Origin: Planctomycetaceae bacterium
Lineage (GTDB): Bacteria; Planctomycetota; Planctomycetia; Planctomycetales; Planctomycetaceae
Length of the DNA: 16,960 nucleotides
Assembly (NCBI GenBank): GCA_003503535.1
Contig: DOCI01000185.1
Span: 10,810-27,769, forward strand
Direction of reading: 5' to 3'
Of this stretch, positions 8,567 through 16,892 are shown one piece after another (position 1 is the first letter of the stretch; every line of letters begins with the position of its first letter). The translations under genes were made by a program, and so were the position numbers. The notes below the pieces were generated by a model, which made no database searches, was not told the DNA's origin, and was given only the letters and a program-made list of their open reading frames with translations.

Positions 8567-11500
8567 TCAGTCCACGAAGATGAATTCATTCGTGCAAAAC
8601 AGGATATGAGCCAACTGTTCTTCTGGGCTAAGAAGGTTGATTGTATCAGTAGGAAAATCGAGTTTAGAATTCCAGGTTGTTTCACGTCCGGTCTCCTGAA
8701 TTGTGACTTCCCATAGAAATTGATCGCTGTTGAGAACTTCATCAATATCAACAATGAAGTCGATGGTTTCGTTCTCCTCAACCTGCAATTCTCTCACGTT
8801 GAGATCCATCTGCTTCTGATGGTTTTTTACATTTTGCAAAGTGCCTGATTGCGAACTGACAACAAACGCACGGATACCATCGCCAGCTGCAGGTTCATTG
8901 ATTAGAGCGGAATTGACATCAATTGTCATTTTGCGAGGTGCTGTCCAACGTCGGATCGCAGCATGTTCACGATTATTTCCAGGATGTCCTCCAGCAGCTG
9001 TTAACTGAACCCAGCCTAACGTTGCATCCGGCCATGCGACTCCACCTTGCCAGGCGCTTCCAGTAAAATGCGGTAAGGGTGTGAAGCCAGTTGTTCGTCC
9101 TTGCTCTTCATCATATTGACCATACCCATACTGCCAGTTGGCTGTGGTTGGTCGCGCTGCCGGCGTATCAGGGAAGTCAGCTGATTCCATAAAACGAATT
9201 GCTTCGGCAAGTTCTCGAGAATCAGGATTTCGCTGAAAGGCACGTTGGAACAATTGGTTCACGAATGCTTCAGGTTGGTCTGTATCAATATCTTTAACCA
9301 ATAACTGGACCTGCTCCAGAACTATTGGATGATTGAGCAAAAATAATGATTGTTGCGGAACCGTGGTTTCGCTACGTTTGGGAATGTGCAAGTCTGGATT
9401 TGCAAAATCAAAGATACGAAGCGTGCTCGGGAGATATTGTCGATCAATCTGTCCATAGAGCGTACGTCGATTAGGATATGGTGCTGCAAAGAGGTTGGCA
9501 GGTTTTCCTTTCAACGTAAGATCGAGTTGCCCCGAGGTAGACAGCAGGGAGTCTCGAAATTCTTCGAAGTTCAAACGATGTCGGTTCATTTTCCACAAGA
9601 GACGATTCTCAGGATCCAGTAATTGTGCCTTTTGATGAGACTCCGAATCGGGGTTCACAAATGATGATTGTCGATAAGTATTTGACGTCAATATGAGTCG
9701 ATGCAGTTTCTTTAAACTCCAGCCTTCCTTCATAAACCACTGGCTCAGCCAGTCAAGTAATTCAGGATGTGAAGGTCGCTCGGCTCTCAATCCAAAATCG
9801 CTCGGCGTTGTCACCAGTCCTTGACCAAAATGATGCGCCCAGACTCGATTAACAATGACCCGTGCGGTGAGTGGATTCTGTGGCGAAGCGATCCTCTCGG
9901 CCAATTCGTATCGCCCACTTCCCTTAGAAAAAGGCTGGCGATCCGATCCACTCAGTAAAGCCAGGAACTGTCGTGGGACATCATCCCCGTAATTAACAGG
10001 ATTTCCGCGTCGCAGGATTCGAGGAGCAAATCCAACTTTAGAGTCTTGCAGAATCAACGCGTGTGTAACCTGTTCATTCGAATTAATGATCCAGCGATCG
10101 ACTTCGCCTTGTAGTTTCCAGAGTGCATTGATGGTTCCCGAATCGAAAAATGTTTCGATGTGCACCAGCGGTTGATCAGGAATTTCGCAGGGCGCATTCG
10201 GTCCATACAGTATTGCGAGGAGTTGATCTTCAGCCTCATTATCCATGCCAGTATTTGGCTGTTCCTGTGATAGATATTTGTCGTCGATAGTCTTCAGGAC
10301 TGCAGCGTACCGATCGATCACCTCTGAGAATGAAACGGGTGGTGTTTGAAAGACGTCTCTAATGAGCGGATTCAGCTGCGTATCGGTCAGTGTGTTGATT
10401 TTCCTGGTGATGACGTTCGATTGTTCGGCAAACTGTGGGCCAGGAATCTGACGATAAAGATGCCAGGCCACAAAAACAGGCTCTTGAGAACGTTGCGACT
10501 GATGCAGCCAGGCCTGCCAGCGGCGTACGAACGCAGGTAGCAGATCGCTCTTTTCAAAGACCTGGTCGAAACCTTGTGCAGGATACTTTTCGAGTTCCAA
10601 TTGAGCTTGAAGGTAATCCACCAGGCGATTACGAGACCGCTGGGAAGACTCTTCTCGACTTGCCTGCAACTTCTCTTCTAAAGCCTGCTGGCGTTTGTTC
10701 AACTCGGTTTCATATTCCTCTGATTGTTTTTCGACTTCCAGCCGAACCAGCTTTTCCTCACTACTGGCAAAAACTCCATACAGAGAATAGTAATCGGCAG
10801 TGGGAATAGGATCGTATTTGTGATCATGACAACGGGCACAGGCAACGGTTAATCCCATGGTCCCTCGGCACAATGTGTCGATACGGTCGTCGATTATGTC
10901 CCAGGGCACTCCCAGAAAACGCCGCCCCAGGGTGAGGAATCCCATGGCTGCTAAATCCTGTCTGCTACGTTCCTCAACTTGATCCCCGGCAATCTGGAGT
11001 TTTAAGAACTGGTCATACGGTAGATCACGATTCAACGCGTCGACTACCCAGTCACGATAGTTCCAGGCATGAACCCAGAAACGTTCTTCACGGGCGTAAA
11101 CATAGCCTTTTGTGTCTGAATATCTGGCAACATCCAACCAGTGTCGAGCCCAATGCTCTCCGTAGTGTGAAGAGGCAAGCAACTCGTCAACGAATCGATC
11201 TAAGGCTTCGGATTGGTTACTGTTTTCAAGCTTCATCACCTGCTCTAACGTAGGTGGCAAGCCGGTAAGTGTGTATGCGACTCTTCGAGCAAGAGTCCGT
11301 TGATCTGCCTGAGCGGACGGCATAAGTTGCGAATCCTCCAGCCGTTTCAGGACAAAGGCGTCAATGGGATTTGCTCTCCCGTTTTCTGAGCTCATATGAG
11401 GAATCTTCGGATTGCTTACAGGTTGAAAGGCCCAATGACTCTTTGCACGCATCGCATCCGCAGAAAGCAAGGGAGCCTGTTCGGGCCATGGAGCGCCCAA

Positions 11501-11845
11501 TTCTACCCAAGTGGAAATGGAATCGATTTCCTTCTTCGTCAGGGGATCATCTGGAGGCATCGCCACCTCATCTGATCGGATTACGGCTTGCAACAGTAAA
11601 CTTGCCTGCGGATGTTCAAGATTCAACGCAGCCCCGGAATCACCACCGTCCAACAAGGCCTGCCGAGATTCAAGACTCAAGCCGCCCGAATGTTTGGCCC
11701 CGGTATGGCACGCGCTGCATTTCTCAAACAGAATCGGGCGAATCTCACTTTCAAAGAAAGTTTCGCCCTGTTCATCAGCCCAGACAGGAATGACATAAAG
11801 CAAACTCAATAGGATCACTGCTACGTCAGATGGGTATCGCTTCAT
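8567..11845 (-). CDS. PSCyt1-DUF1549-DUF1553 multidomain cytochrome-like protein (first gene of operon)
   Basis: 1092-residue exported protein. Signal peptide about 1-23 (VAVILLSLLYVIPVWA). PSCyt1 domain about 28-120: heme motif C43-S-A-C46-H47, then SGGLSLESRQALLDGG, and M96-P-P as the probable distal-ligand region. DUF1549 about 160-365 ends with a second heme-type motif C336-A-R-C339-H340 (ACARCHDHKYDPI). A charged helical linker follows (about 375-430). DUF1553 spans about 635-890 (NPLTARVIVNRVWAHHFGQG, then ENRLLWKMNRHRL). Residues about 893-1068 form an extra, Trp- and Gly-rich, probably beta-sandwich insert (GWVQLTAAGGHPGN, AIRRWTAP), before the family-typical C-terminal end LSPEEQLAHILFCTNEFIFVD minus its last residue range near 1071-1092. 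The ATG has GGAG 5 bases upstream (11851-11854). A di-heme periplasmic role is inferred; no activity is known. Confidence 0.94.
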   Translation of the reverse strand: MKRYPSDVAVILLSLLYVIPVWADEQGETFFESEIRPILFEKCSACHTGAKHSGGLSLESRQALLDGGDSGAALNLEHPQASLLLQAVIRSDEVAMPPDDPLTKKEIDSISTWVELGAPWPEQAPLLSADAMRAKSHWAFQPVSNPKIPHMSSENGRANPIDAFVLKRLEDSQLMPSAQADQRTLARRVAYTLTGLPPTLEQVMKLENSNQSEALDRFVDELLASSHYGEHWARHWLDVARYSDTKGYVYAREERFWVHAWNYRDWVVDALNRDLPYDQFLKLQIAGDQVEERSRQDLAAMGFLTLGRRFLGVPWDIIDDRIDTLCRGTMGLTVACARCHDHKYDPIPTADYYSLYGVFASSEEKLVRLEVEKQSEEYETELNKRQQALEEKLQASREESSQRSRNRLVDYLQAQLELEKYPAQGFDQVFEKSDLLPAFVRRWQAWLHQSQRSQEPVFVAWHLYRQIPGPQFAEQSNVITRKINTLTDTQLNPLIRDVFQTPPVSFSEVIDRYAAVLKTIDDKYLSQEQPNTGMDNEAEDQLLAILYGPNAPCEIPDQPLVHIETFFDSGTINALWKLQGEVDRWIINSNEQVTHALILQDSKVGFAPRILRRGNPVNYGDDVPRQFLALLSGSDRQPFSKGSGRYELAERIASPQNPLTARVIVNRVWAHHFGQGLVTTPSDFGLRAERPSHPELLDWLSQWFMKEGWSLKKLHRLILTSNTYRQSSFVNPDSESHQKAQLLDPENRLLWKMNRHRLNFEEFRDSLLSTSGQLDLTLKGKPANLFAAPYPNRRTLYGQIDRQYLPSTLRIFDFANPDLHIPKRSETTVPQQSLFLLNHPIVLEQVQLLVKDIDTDQPEAFVNQLFQRAFQRNPDSRELAEAIRFMESADFPDTPAARPTTANWQYGYGQYDEEQGRTTGFTPLPHFTGSAWQGGVAWPDATLGWVQLTAAGGHPGNNREHAAIRRWTAPRKMTIDVNSALINEPAAGDGIRAFVVSSQSGTLQNVKNHQKQMDLNVRELQVEENETIDFIVDIDEVLNSDQFLWEVTIQETGRETTWNSKLDFPTDTINLLSPEEQLAHILFCTNEFIFVD

Positions 11846-12067
11846 GTCTGCTCCAATCCCCTCACCTGGAAGTCATTTCTGAATCCCTGTTGCCAGAGGT
11901 GAATTCCAACCTTTTCATGTCGGGTTTTGATCTCACTGCAGTCTGGAGTTCAATTGTTTGGATATCATCAAACTACATTTACAACCGCTTCCCGATTCCA
12001 AACTTGTCTTGTGTGCAATGCTTCATACTAACAGTATCGTGGATGACGGGAATCAATCTTGCAACTA
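11846..12067 (-). promoter_or_regulatory. leader expected to hold the promoter of the five-gene operon
   Basis: This 222-base gap lies upstream of the first operon gene. I see no convincing -35/-10 pair. An imperfect palindrome sits at 11956-11973 (GTTTG and CAAAC arms of 5 bases around an AT-rich centre), a possible operator. The placement of the promoter is inference from gene order only. Confidence 0.25.
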
Positions 12068-12448
12068 TCACTCGTAAATATGATGTTCCAAACTCGTTCT
12101 GTACTCACAAAATTGCCTGTCACGATCTCGACAGCATTTCGTGAAAACCCTGCAGTATCCCAGACTCGGAAGTTCACGAGAGTACGAGGGAGGTAAATGG
12201 CGACGGATCGCAAGAATCTGTTCTTCAATCAGATAGAAATTGTCCAAGAGCCATTCGCCAGCAGACTCAATCCTTCTATCCAAGGCAGCCACTGCGGTCA
12301 GAATATCATATGTCTCAATTAAAAGACTATCGTTTTCTGCAAGTCGTGGAAGAAGCTTGTCATGCTCCGGGAGATTGGTGAGTTGATGCAACTTCGCAAG
12401 AGACTTCGCGTGTCTCTTCAACTGCTCCACATTGAAAATCTCCGCTCG
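12068..12448 (-). pseudogene. decayed N-terminal fragment of a cyclic beta-1,2-glucan synthetase (NdvB/ChvB-like)
   Basis: The minus-strand frame translates as EIFNVEQLKRHAKSLAKL, then LLPRLAENDSLLIETYD, EWLLDNFYLIEEQI and RRHLPPSYSRELPSL. These match, from my memory of the family, the extreme N-terminal region of the GT84/GH94 cyclic beta-1,2-glucan synthetases, which are usually well over 2000 residues; only about 125 codons remain. Three signs of decay are visible. The matching frame is cut by TAG at 12449-12451, just upstream, where family members continue (DPP, stop, RAEIF). The usual spacer between RELPxL and GYPRV is shortened. Near 12143-12147 the match passes into another frame (NAVEIVTGNFV) that stops at 12028. 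The GTG at 12430 that opens the longest frame is therefore not a real start. The gene lies downstream of the YrhK-like gene on the same strand. Confidence 0.7.
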
Positions 12449-12584
12449 CTAAGGGGGATCAACTGAGCCAGTGGAGCCCACTGAACACGGCTTTCACCGA
12501 GAAGTCCACAAGCAGAACAGGGCGATTACGATCGTCTGGGCGAATTCAAGATGCCCTGCTCCTGGGATTCCTTACGGACATCAC

Positions 12585-13502
12585 CTACTGAGCCACTTTT
12601 GTCATGGACTTTGTGGAAGTACTCATCTCAGGCAGCATCAGCAACGATCCGATAAAAAATCCAATTGCACCCAGTAGGGTAAATGTGGTGGACAGAGTTG
12701 CGGCATCGATATTCGCTGGCCCCGGCAAAAAGATACCGAAAACAGCCGAGACCATAAAGCCCACGCAACCCAACAGGTTCGTGAAGACAACCCACCAGGA
12801 AACATCTTTTGGATTCCAGGCCCAATATGCGTGACAGATTTCGATGAAGGCGAGATATCCAGACGCAAGGAACAGAATAGAACCAAAGATATTCGGCACC
12901 CAGATCAGGAGGTTTGATTCAAACCAGTCAAGCGAAGGTAGTGTCGCGTCGAATGTGTTAAAGTTGAATAGAATCGTTCCGATAAATTGCAATGCACTGC
13001 TCAGCCATCCGATATCACCCGGTCGCCAACCCAAAATGCTAAGCCGCATGGAGGAACCAGAATTTTCATCAGTCGATTCATCGGCATTGGCGGCTTGAAA
13101 TAACTGGAGATATGCGGCAGTTGTAAACGGTATAGAACCAGCAAAAAAGATCGTGTTGATCTGCAACGAATCAAGTGACCAGACCGTTGCCAGTTTTGGT
13201 GATAAGCACAACACACTCCCGATCATAAACAAAAGCGAACCAATCGCGAAGATAACGCCGATCCACCAATTCAGTTCCTGAGGCTTCCACAAGCAGCAAA
13301 GTAACGAATTGCCATTCGCAATTGTCTTGAGAGCCACTGGTCGAACCAGTCCCTTACGGTGGTGACGAGAGCTCCAATTATATCTCGATTGATCGGCAGC
13401 CCTGTATGCTCTCCAGGTAACAAACGGCCAAGGCCCTTTCGTTTCCACGCACTCCAAACGGGATGCTTGAATGTTTTTGCTTTGTTCGGACTGCTCATCC
13501 AT
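12585..13502 (-). CDS. YrhK-like six-helix membrane protein, probable N-terminal frameshift
   Basis: The open frame encodes 305 residues. From about residue 74 (PQELNWWIGVIFAIGSLLF) it is a typical integral membrane protein with six helices at about 79-101, 112-135, 163-181, 198-222, 234-256 and 272-292, with conserved-looking turns WRPGDIGW and WNPKDVSWW. It resembles proteins annotated as YrhK-domain; function unknown. Residues 1-73 do not look like a real protein. The overlapping frame starting at ATG 13498 does (GLGRLLPGEHTGLPINRD, IRYFAACGS) and ends in a stop 3 codons after CGS. One extra C at 13282-13283 (GGAAGCCC instead of GGAAGCC) would join CGS to PQELNWW, giving a 304-residue protein. 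So this is a frameshift mutation or a sequencing error. It follows gadB after a 162-base gap and may be co-transcribed with it. Confidence 0.75.
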   Translation of the reverse strand: MDEQSEQSKNIQASRLECVETKGPWPFVTWRAYRAADQSRYNWSSRHHRKGLVRPVALKTIANGNSLLCCLWKPQELNWWIGVIFAIGSLLFMIGSVLCLSPKLATVWSLDSLQINTIFFAGSIPFTTAAYLQLFQAANADESTDENSGSSMRLSILGWRPGDIGWLSSALQFIGTILFNFNTFDATLPSLDWFESNLLIWVPNIFGSILFLASGYLAFIEICHAYWAWNPKDVSWWVVFTNLLGCVGFMVSAVFGIFLPGPANIDAATLSTTFTLLGAIGFFIGSLLMLPEMSTSTKSMTKVAQ

Positions 13503-13664
13503 ATTTTTCTCGGACGGATTTCAGGTCAGTCTGTTGCTTCACCAAAAAGTTTGACTGGCAACGTGAGGCTCCTGGCAATGCCAACATCGGTCAAGAACTC
13601 TTCGCGCACAAAAATAGCGACAGTTGCGCAAAGAGTATCTGAACACATTCTTGGAAGTTTTCCG

Positions 13665-15062
13665 TTAATGATGAAAACCGGAAGCCTCCGCAGGCGTCAT
13701 CGGAGTGAGAACGGGATGTTGCTGAAAGTGTTCCAGCGTTCGTTTCATGTCCTCGACCAACAGTGTTCCCAAATCCCGACTGACACCCTGTCGCACCAAA
13801 ATCCGCTGAATCGATAACTCTTGCATATTGGCGGGCAAAGAATAGGCGGGAACCTGCCAACCGCGACTTCGCAGGCGATCGGCCATGTCGTACAGGCTGA
13901 ATCCCGTGTTGGCATCGTCTTTCATTTTCCAGCAAACTGCCGGAATACCTGCGTCCATTTCGCCGTCGTAGATCACCTGAAATGGCCCGAGCTTTTCGAT
14001 TTCACTCGCGATAAACTGCGCCGTCTCATAGCAAGCGGTGTGAATCTTGCGATAGCCTTCCTTACCCAGTCGCAGGAAGTTGTAATATTGACAGACAACC
14101 TGTCCGCCCGGTCGCGAGAAATTCAGCGCGATGTCGCGCATATTGCCGCCCAGGTAGTTCACCCAAAAGATCAAATCCTCCGGCAGATCTGTGGACTCAC
14201 GCCAAATCACCCAGCCGACGCCCAATGGCGAGAGACCGAATTTGTGACCCGATGCGTTGATCGATTTGACACGTGGAATGCGAAAATCCCAGACGAGATC
14301 TGGAGAGCAGAAAGGCGATAGAAAACCGCCACTCGCCGCATCAACGTGCATCCGAATGTCCAGCCCTGTCTCCTCTTCCAACTGGTCTAAAGCGTCTGCG
14401 ACCGCCTTCACCGGCTCGTACTGGCACGTGAAGGTGACACCTAAAGTGGGCACAACACCAATTGTATTTTCGTCGACCCGGCTGAGAACCTCTTCGGGAG
14501 TCATAATGAGCCGATCGTGCTCCATGGGGATCTCGCGATGTTCAATGTCCCAATATCGCGTGAATTTGTGCCAGCATATTTGGACGGGACCGGTAACCAG
14601 ATTCGGCTTGTCGATTGGCTTACCGGCTGCCTTTCGCTTGGCTTCCCAGGCACGCTTCATCGCCATACCGCCCAGCATCGCGGCTTCGCTGGAACCGGTC
14701 GTCGAACAACCGATCGTGTTGGCGCCGGCTGGCGAGTTCCACAGATCGGCAAGCATATGGACGCAGCGGGCCTCGAGTTCCGCGGTCTGCGGATATTCGT
14801 CCTTATCGACCATGTTCTTGTCTAAGCAATCATTCATCAACTGTTGGACTTCCGGCTCGGCCCAGGTTTGACAGAATGTGGCCAGATTTTGGCGAGAATT
14901 ACCGTCCAGCATTAGTTCGTCGTGCACGACAGCATAGGCATGGCGTGGGTTTTGTTCCGAGGTGGGAAACTTGTATTTTGGCATGCTGACAGAAAGATCG
15001 ACAGACGCGTACACATCATCTTCGATACTATCGCGTACGGTGTCTTTGTCATGTAACGGCAT
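13665..15062 (-). CDS. gadB: glutamate decarboxylase (PLP-dependent)
   Basis: 465-residue group II pyridoxal-phosphate decarboxylase, almost the same length as E. coli GadB (466). It converts glutamate to GABA and CO2, consuming a proton in the cytoplasm. Visible motifs: S120-T-T-G-S-S-E126 (cofactor phosphate region), HVDAASGGF with Asp241 (pairs with the pyridine nitrogen), and [16 protein letters not shown] with Lys274 as the Schiff-base lysine, after His273. The C-terminus ends Gly-Phe-His-His, comparable to the E. coli C-terminal tail in which a late His blocks the active site at neutral pH, so pH gating may be conserved. The ATG has AGGA 6 bases upstream. No GadC-like antiporter is present in this window. 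The next gene on the strand is the frameshifted YrhK-like gene. No sign of damage is seen in this gene itself. Confidence 0.97.
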   Translation of the reverse strand: MPLHDKDTVRDSIEDDVYASVDLSVSMPKYKFPTSEQNPRHAYAVVHDELMLDGNSRQNLATFCQTWAEPEVQQLMNDCLDKNMVDKDEYPQTAELEARCVHMLADLWNSPAGANTIGCSTTGSSEAAMLGGMAMKRAWEAKRKAAGKPIDKPNLVTGPVQICWHKFTRYWDIEHREIPMEHDRLIMTPEEVLSRVDENTIGVVPTLGVTFTCQYEPVKAVADALDQLEEETGLDIRMHVDAASGGFLSPFCSPDLVWDFRIPRVKSINASGHKFGLSPLGVGWVIWRESTDLPEDLIFWVNYLGGNMRDIALNFSRPGGQVVCQYYNFLRLGKEGYRKIHTACYETAQFIASEIEKLGPFQVIYDGEMDAGIPAVCWKMKDDANTGFSLYDMADRLRSRGWQVPAYSLPANMQELSIQRILVRQGVSRDLGTLLVEDMKRTLEHFQQHPVLTPMTPAEASGFHH

Positions 15063-15400
15063 GAATTGTCCTTTGAGTAACGAGAGAATAGCAATGAGCA
15101 GGTAACATCAAACACTCCTGTTTCTATTGCACTATACATCAACGCAAGAGTTTTCACATGCCCCCTTCACGCGATTTGGCTCTCCTGGCACGAGGATCGA
15201 ACCAGCAGAACGCAGAATCTCATCTTCTTCATTCAGATCTATAAATACTGAGAGATTATCTCTTTTACGAAGCAATTCCCAACTTCCAGCATCTCATTAA
15301 AGCGATCACAGTGCGATTCGATAAGAACAATAAACTGACAGATATCAGGTTGATCTCTGTTCGCTTGAGGGTCCGTCGATTGCAGACGTTATACTCATAC
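15063..15400 (-). other. 338-base gap upstream of gadB with possible coding relics
   Basis: No intact gene is seen. It should contain the gadB promoter, but no convincing -35/-10 pair stands out. Two overlapping minus-strand frames read like protein but lack starts: 15132-15293 (53 codons, including LSVFIDLNEEDEILRSAGSI) and 15239-15388 (49 codons, including FIVLIESHCDRFNEMLEVGN). They may be one decayed gene with a frameshift near 15240-15290, or chance. I do not recognise a family. GGTTCGATCC on the minus strand at about 15194-15203 resembles a tRNA T-loop, but no tRNA can be folded around it. Confidence 0.3.
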
Positions 15401-16273
15401 TTATTCTATGAGCTTCTTCACCAGCACCTTCGCGGCAGGTTGCCATTTGTCTGACGTTTCACACCCGAAAGCAGTCACCATCTTCCAGGTGCCGTTAAAA
15501 TCCTTTGGGACTGATTGGTTCTGAAATACTCTCAAATAAAATTTTCGGTATGTGTTAGGAACGTTCCATATTGTTGAGATGTTTTCTGTTTCCTCAGGGA
15601 CTTCAAGAATCCGGGAAACTGCAAATTGACCGCTCTTTGGCTCATAAACTGAGAGCCAGTCAACGGCTCTGTTGATATAGAAAAGACGAGAAACGTTATC
15701 ATCATCCAGAAGTGGCTGATGAATGTCGTCGTCAGGTTTGTCATCGTTCCCTGCGATAAGTTCGGAAACTGTTGGCGTCCACGCATGCATAAAGTGATAA
15801 ACGAGACTGAGAGGAGTTTCAACGTTCGTCTTGATCGTCGTCGTTTCATAAAGACAATTGTCTTTGATCTCGATGATGTTTGTGAGCAAGAAGCCACGAA
15901 TCTTTGATTCTCGCACGAAGCGAAATGATTCTCCTTTGAGTTTCGCCTCCAGAGTGGTGAGTTCTTTGCCGTCCAGGAAGAAGGAGAGCGACTGCAGGTC
16001 TTCCGGCTCATTTTCAAGATGTGCCGTACCAATGAAGCCAACTTCAGGATAACGGAAGACGGTCCCATACGCACTTCGTTCTGTTGTCATCGGTGTTCCG
16101 CGAAAATCAATTCGACCAGGAGTCCATTGTGTCGATTGTCGCAGGAGGATTGTCACCTCTCCACATTCCACTGTGATCGACGGCAAGTCTGGCCCAATGT
16201 TTGGTCGAAAGTCCTCAGCCGAAGCACTCGCAGCAGTTGAGAACAGGATGAATGCAAATATGGTTTTCATCAT
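15401..16273 (-). CDS. secreted protein of unknown family
   Basis: 290-residue protein with a classical signal peptide: M-M-K-T, hydrophobic IFAFILFSTAASASA, probable cleavage A19/E20. The mature part (about 270 residues) is rich in alternating hydrophobic and polar residues (ITVECGEVTILLR, SLSFFLDGKELTTLEAKL, RKFYLRVFQNQS), consistent with a mostly beta fold. An acidic loop DDKPDDDIHQPLLDDDNV lies near residues 176-194. There are no transmembrane helices after the leader and no catalytic motif that I recognise. It might be a galactose-mutarotase-like or lyase-accessory beta-sandwich, but this is speculation. Two tandem ATG codons (16273 and 16270) could start it; no strong ribosome binding site is seen. 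It stands alone on the minus strand, 338 bases upstream of gadB, with a 619-base gap on its other side. Confidence 0.85.
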   Translation of the reverse strand: MMKTIFAFILFSTAASASAEDFRPNIGPDLPSITVECGEVTILLRQSTQWTPGRIDFRGTPMTTERSAYGTVFRYPEVGFIGTAHLENEPEDLQSLSFFLDGKELTTLEAKLKGESFRFVRESKIRGFLLTNIIEIKDNCLYETTTIKTNVETPLSLVYHFMHAWTPTVSELIAGNDDKPDDDIHQPLLDDDNVSRLFYINRAVDWLSVYEPKSGQFAVSRILEVPEETENISTIWNVPNTYRKFYLRVFQNQSVPKDFNGTWKMVTAFGCETSDKWQPAAKVLVKKLIE

Positions 16274-16628
16274 TTTAAATGGCGATCTGTTAGAAGATAA
16301 TTATCGGCGGGTGGCGGGGGCGCTCTCGAAGAGAAGACCCGAATCGTTGAACTTCCGGGGGAGAGTTTTCCAGAGTATATGTTCCAAATGACAGTAAGTG
16401 ATTATGGGACAGTTGGCTAACGATTGAAACAGAAAATGAATAGTGATCGGTTAGTACGATGTCGCTCACAGAATTCATATCATTCTGTCCCCATATTTGA
16501 GTTGTTCTATGCAGATCAGACACTGCCTGACGCATTCCTGTCTAATAATTGAGCGCAATGATATGGATAAACAATAGCAAGCATTTGCACATAACAACAC
16601 ATTGACATGAGACAAAAACGATGAACTG

Positions 16629-16646
16629 TTGAGCGGAAATGCTCAA
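16629..16646. repeat. hairpin upstream of the terminal DUF1559 gene
   Basis: TTGAGC (16629-16634) and GCTCAA (16641-16646) form a perfect 6-bp stem around a 6-base loop. No T run follows. Confidence 0.35.
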
Positions 16647-16669
16647 TATAAGAGCAACTCGCAAAACAT

Positions 16670-16687
16670 TGATATCTCCTGATATCA
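16670..16687. repeat. palindromic hairpin upstream of the terminal DUF1559 gene
   Basis: TGATATC (16670-16676) and GATATCA (16681-16687) form a perfect 7-bp stem with the 4-base loop TCCT; each arm contains the palindrome GATATC. It could be a protein-binding site or an RNA hairpin. AT-rich sequence makes chance occurrence possible. Confidence 0.35.
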
Positions 16688-16892
16688 TAAGTGCCATAAA
16701 ACTCAGCCAAAATCTGCAATCTTTGACTATATCTTTGATGGTACGGGATTTGCTTCATTAAATTTTCAAATTAAAGTCTTTTCGTCTCATTCGAGACAAT
16801 ACCATGTTGTCCGAATCAAGACGGTTTTCTTTTTGATTTCTTTCTTCTTTATCTTTTGCCTTGGCTTCAGCTTTGGCGTATGGAGTACTTAG

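Larger units (their letters stand above)
16274..16892. other. 619-base AT-rich intergenic region
   Basis: I see no gene here; two minus-strand open frames of about 80 codons have no protein-like character. It separates the divergent starts of the secreted-protein gene (minus) and the terminal DUF1559 gene (plus) and should hold promoters for both. It contains two hairpins (listed separately), a small one at 16784-16797 (GTCTC and GAGAC, 4-base loop), and a pyrimidine-rich plus strand at about 16822-16858. TTGACA occurs at 16602-16607 but without a -10 at normal spacing. Confidence 0.5.

Noticed and set aside
11371..11793. Plus-strand open frames of 95-140 codons
   Set aside because: They are antisense to the PSCyt1 and DUF1549 N-terminal region and have no protein-like features.
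13578..13588. Short palindrome TGGCAATGCCA between gadB and the YrhK-like gene
   Set aside because: The one-base centre cannot form a stable hairpin and no T run follows.
14257..14871. 204-codon open frame on the plus strand
   Set aside because: It is fully antisense to gadB, whose frame carries all catalytic motifs.
15180..15260. tRNA gene on the minus strand, suggested by GGTTCGATCC
   Set aside because: The putative T-stem arms do not pair well, and no acceptor, anticodon or D-arm can be formed around it.
16290..16758. Two minus-strand frames of about 80 codons in the right-hand gap
   Set aside because: No ribosome binding site, no motif, and mixed composition; they overlap each other and read like random sequence.
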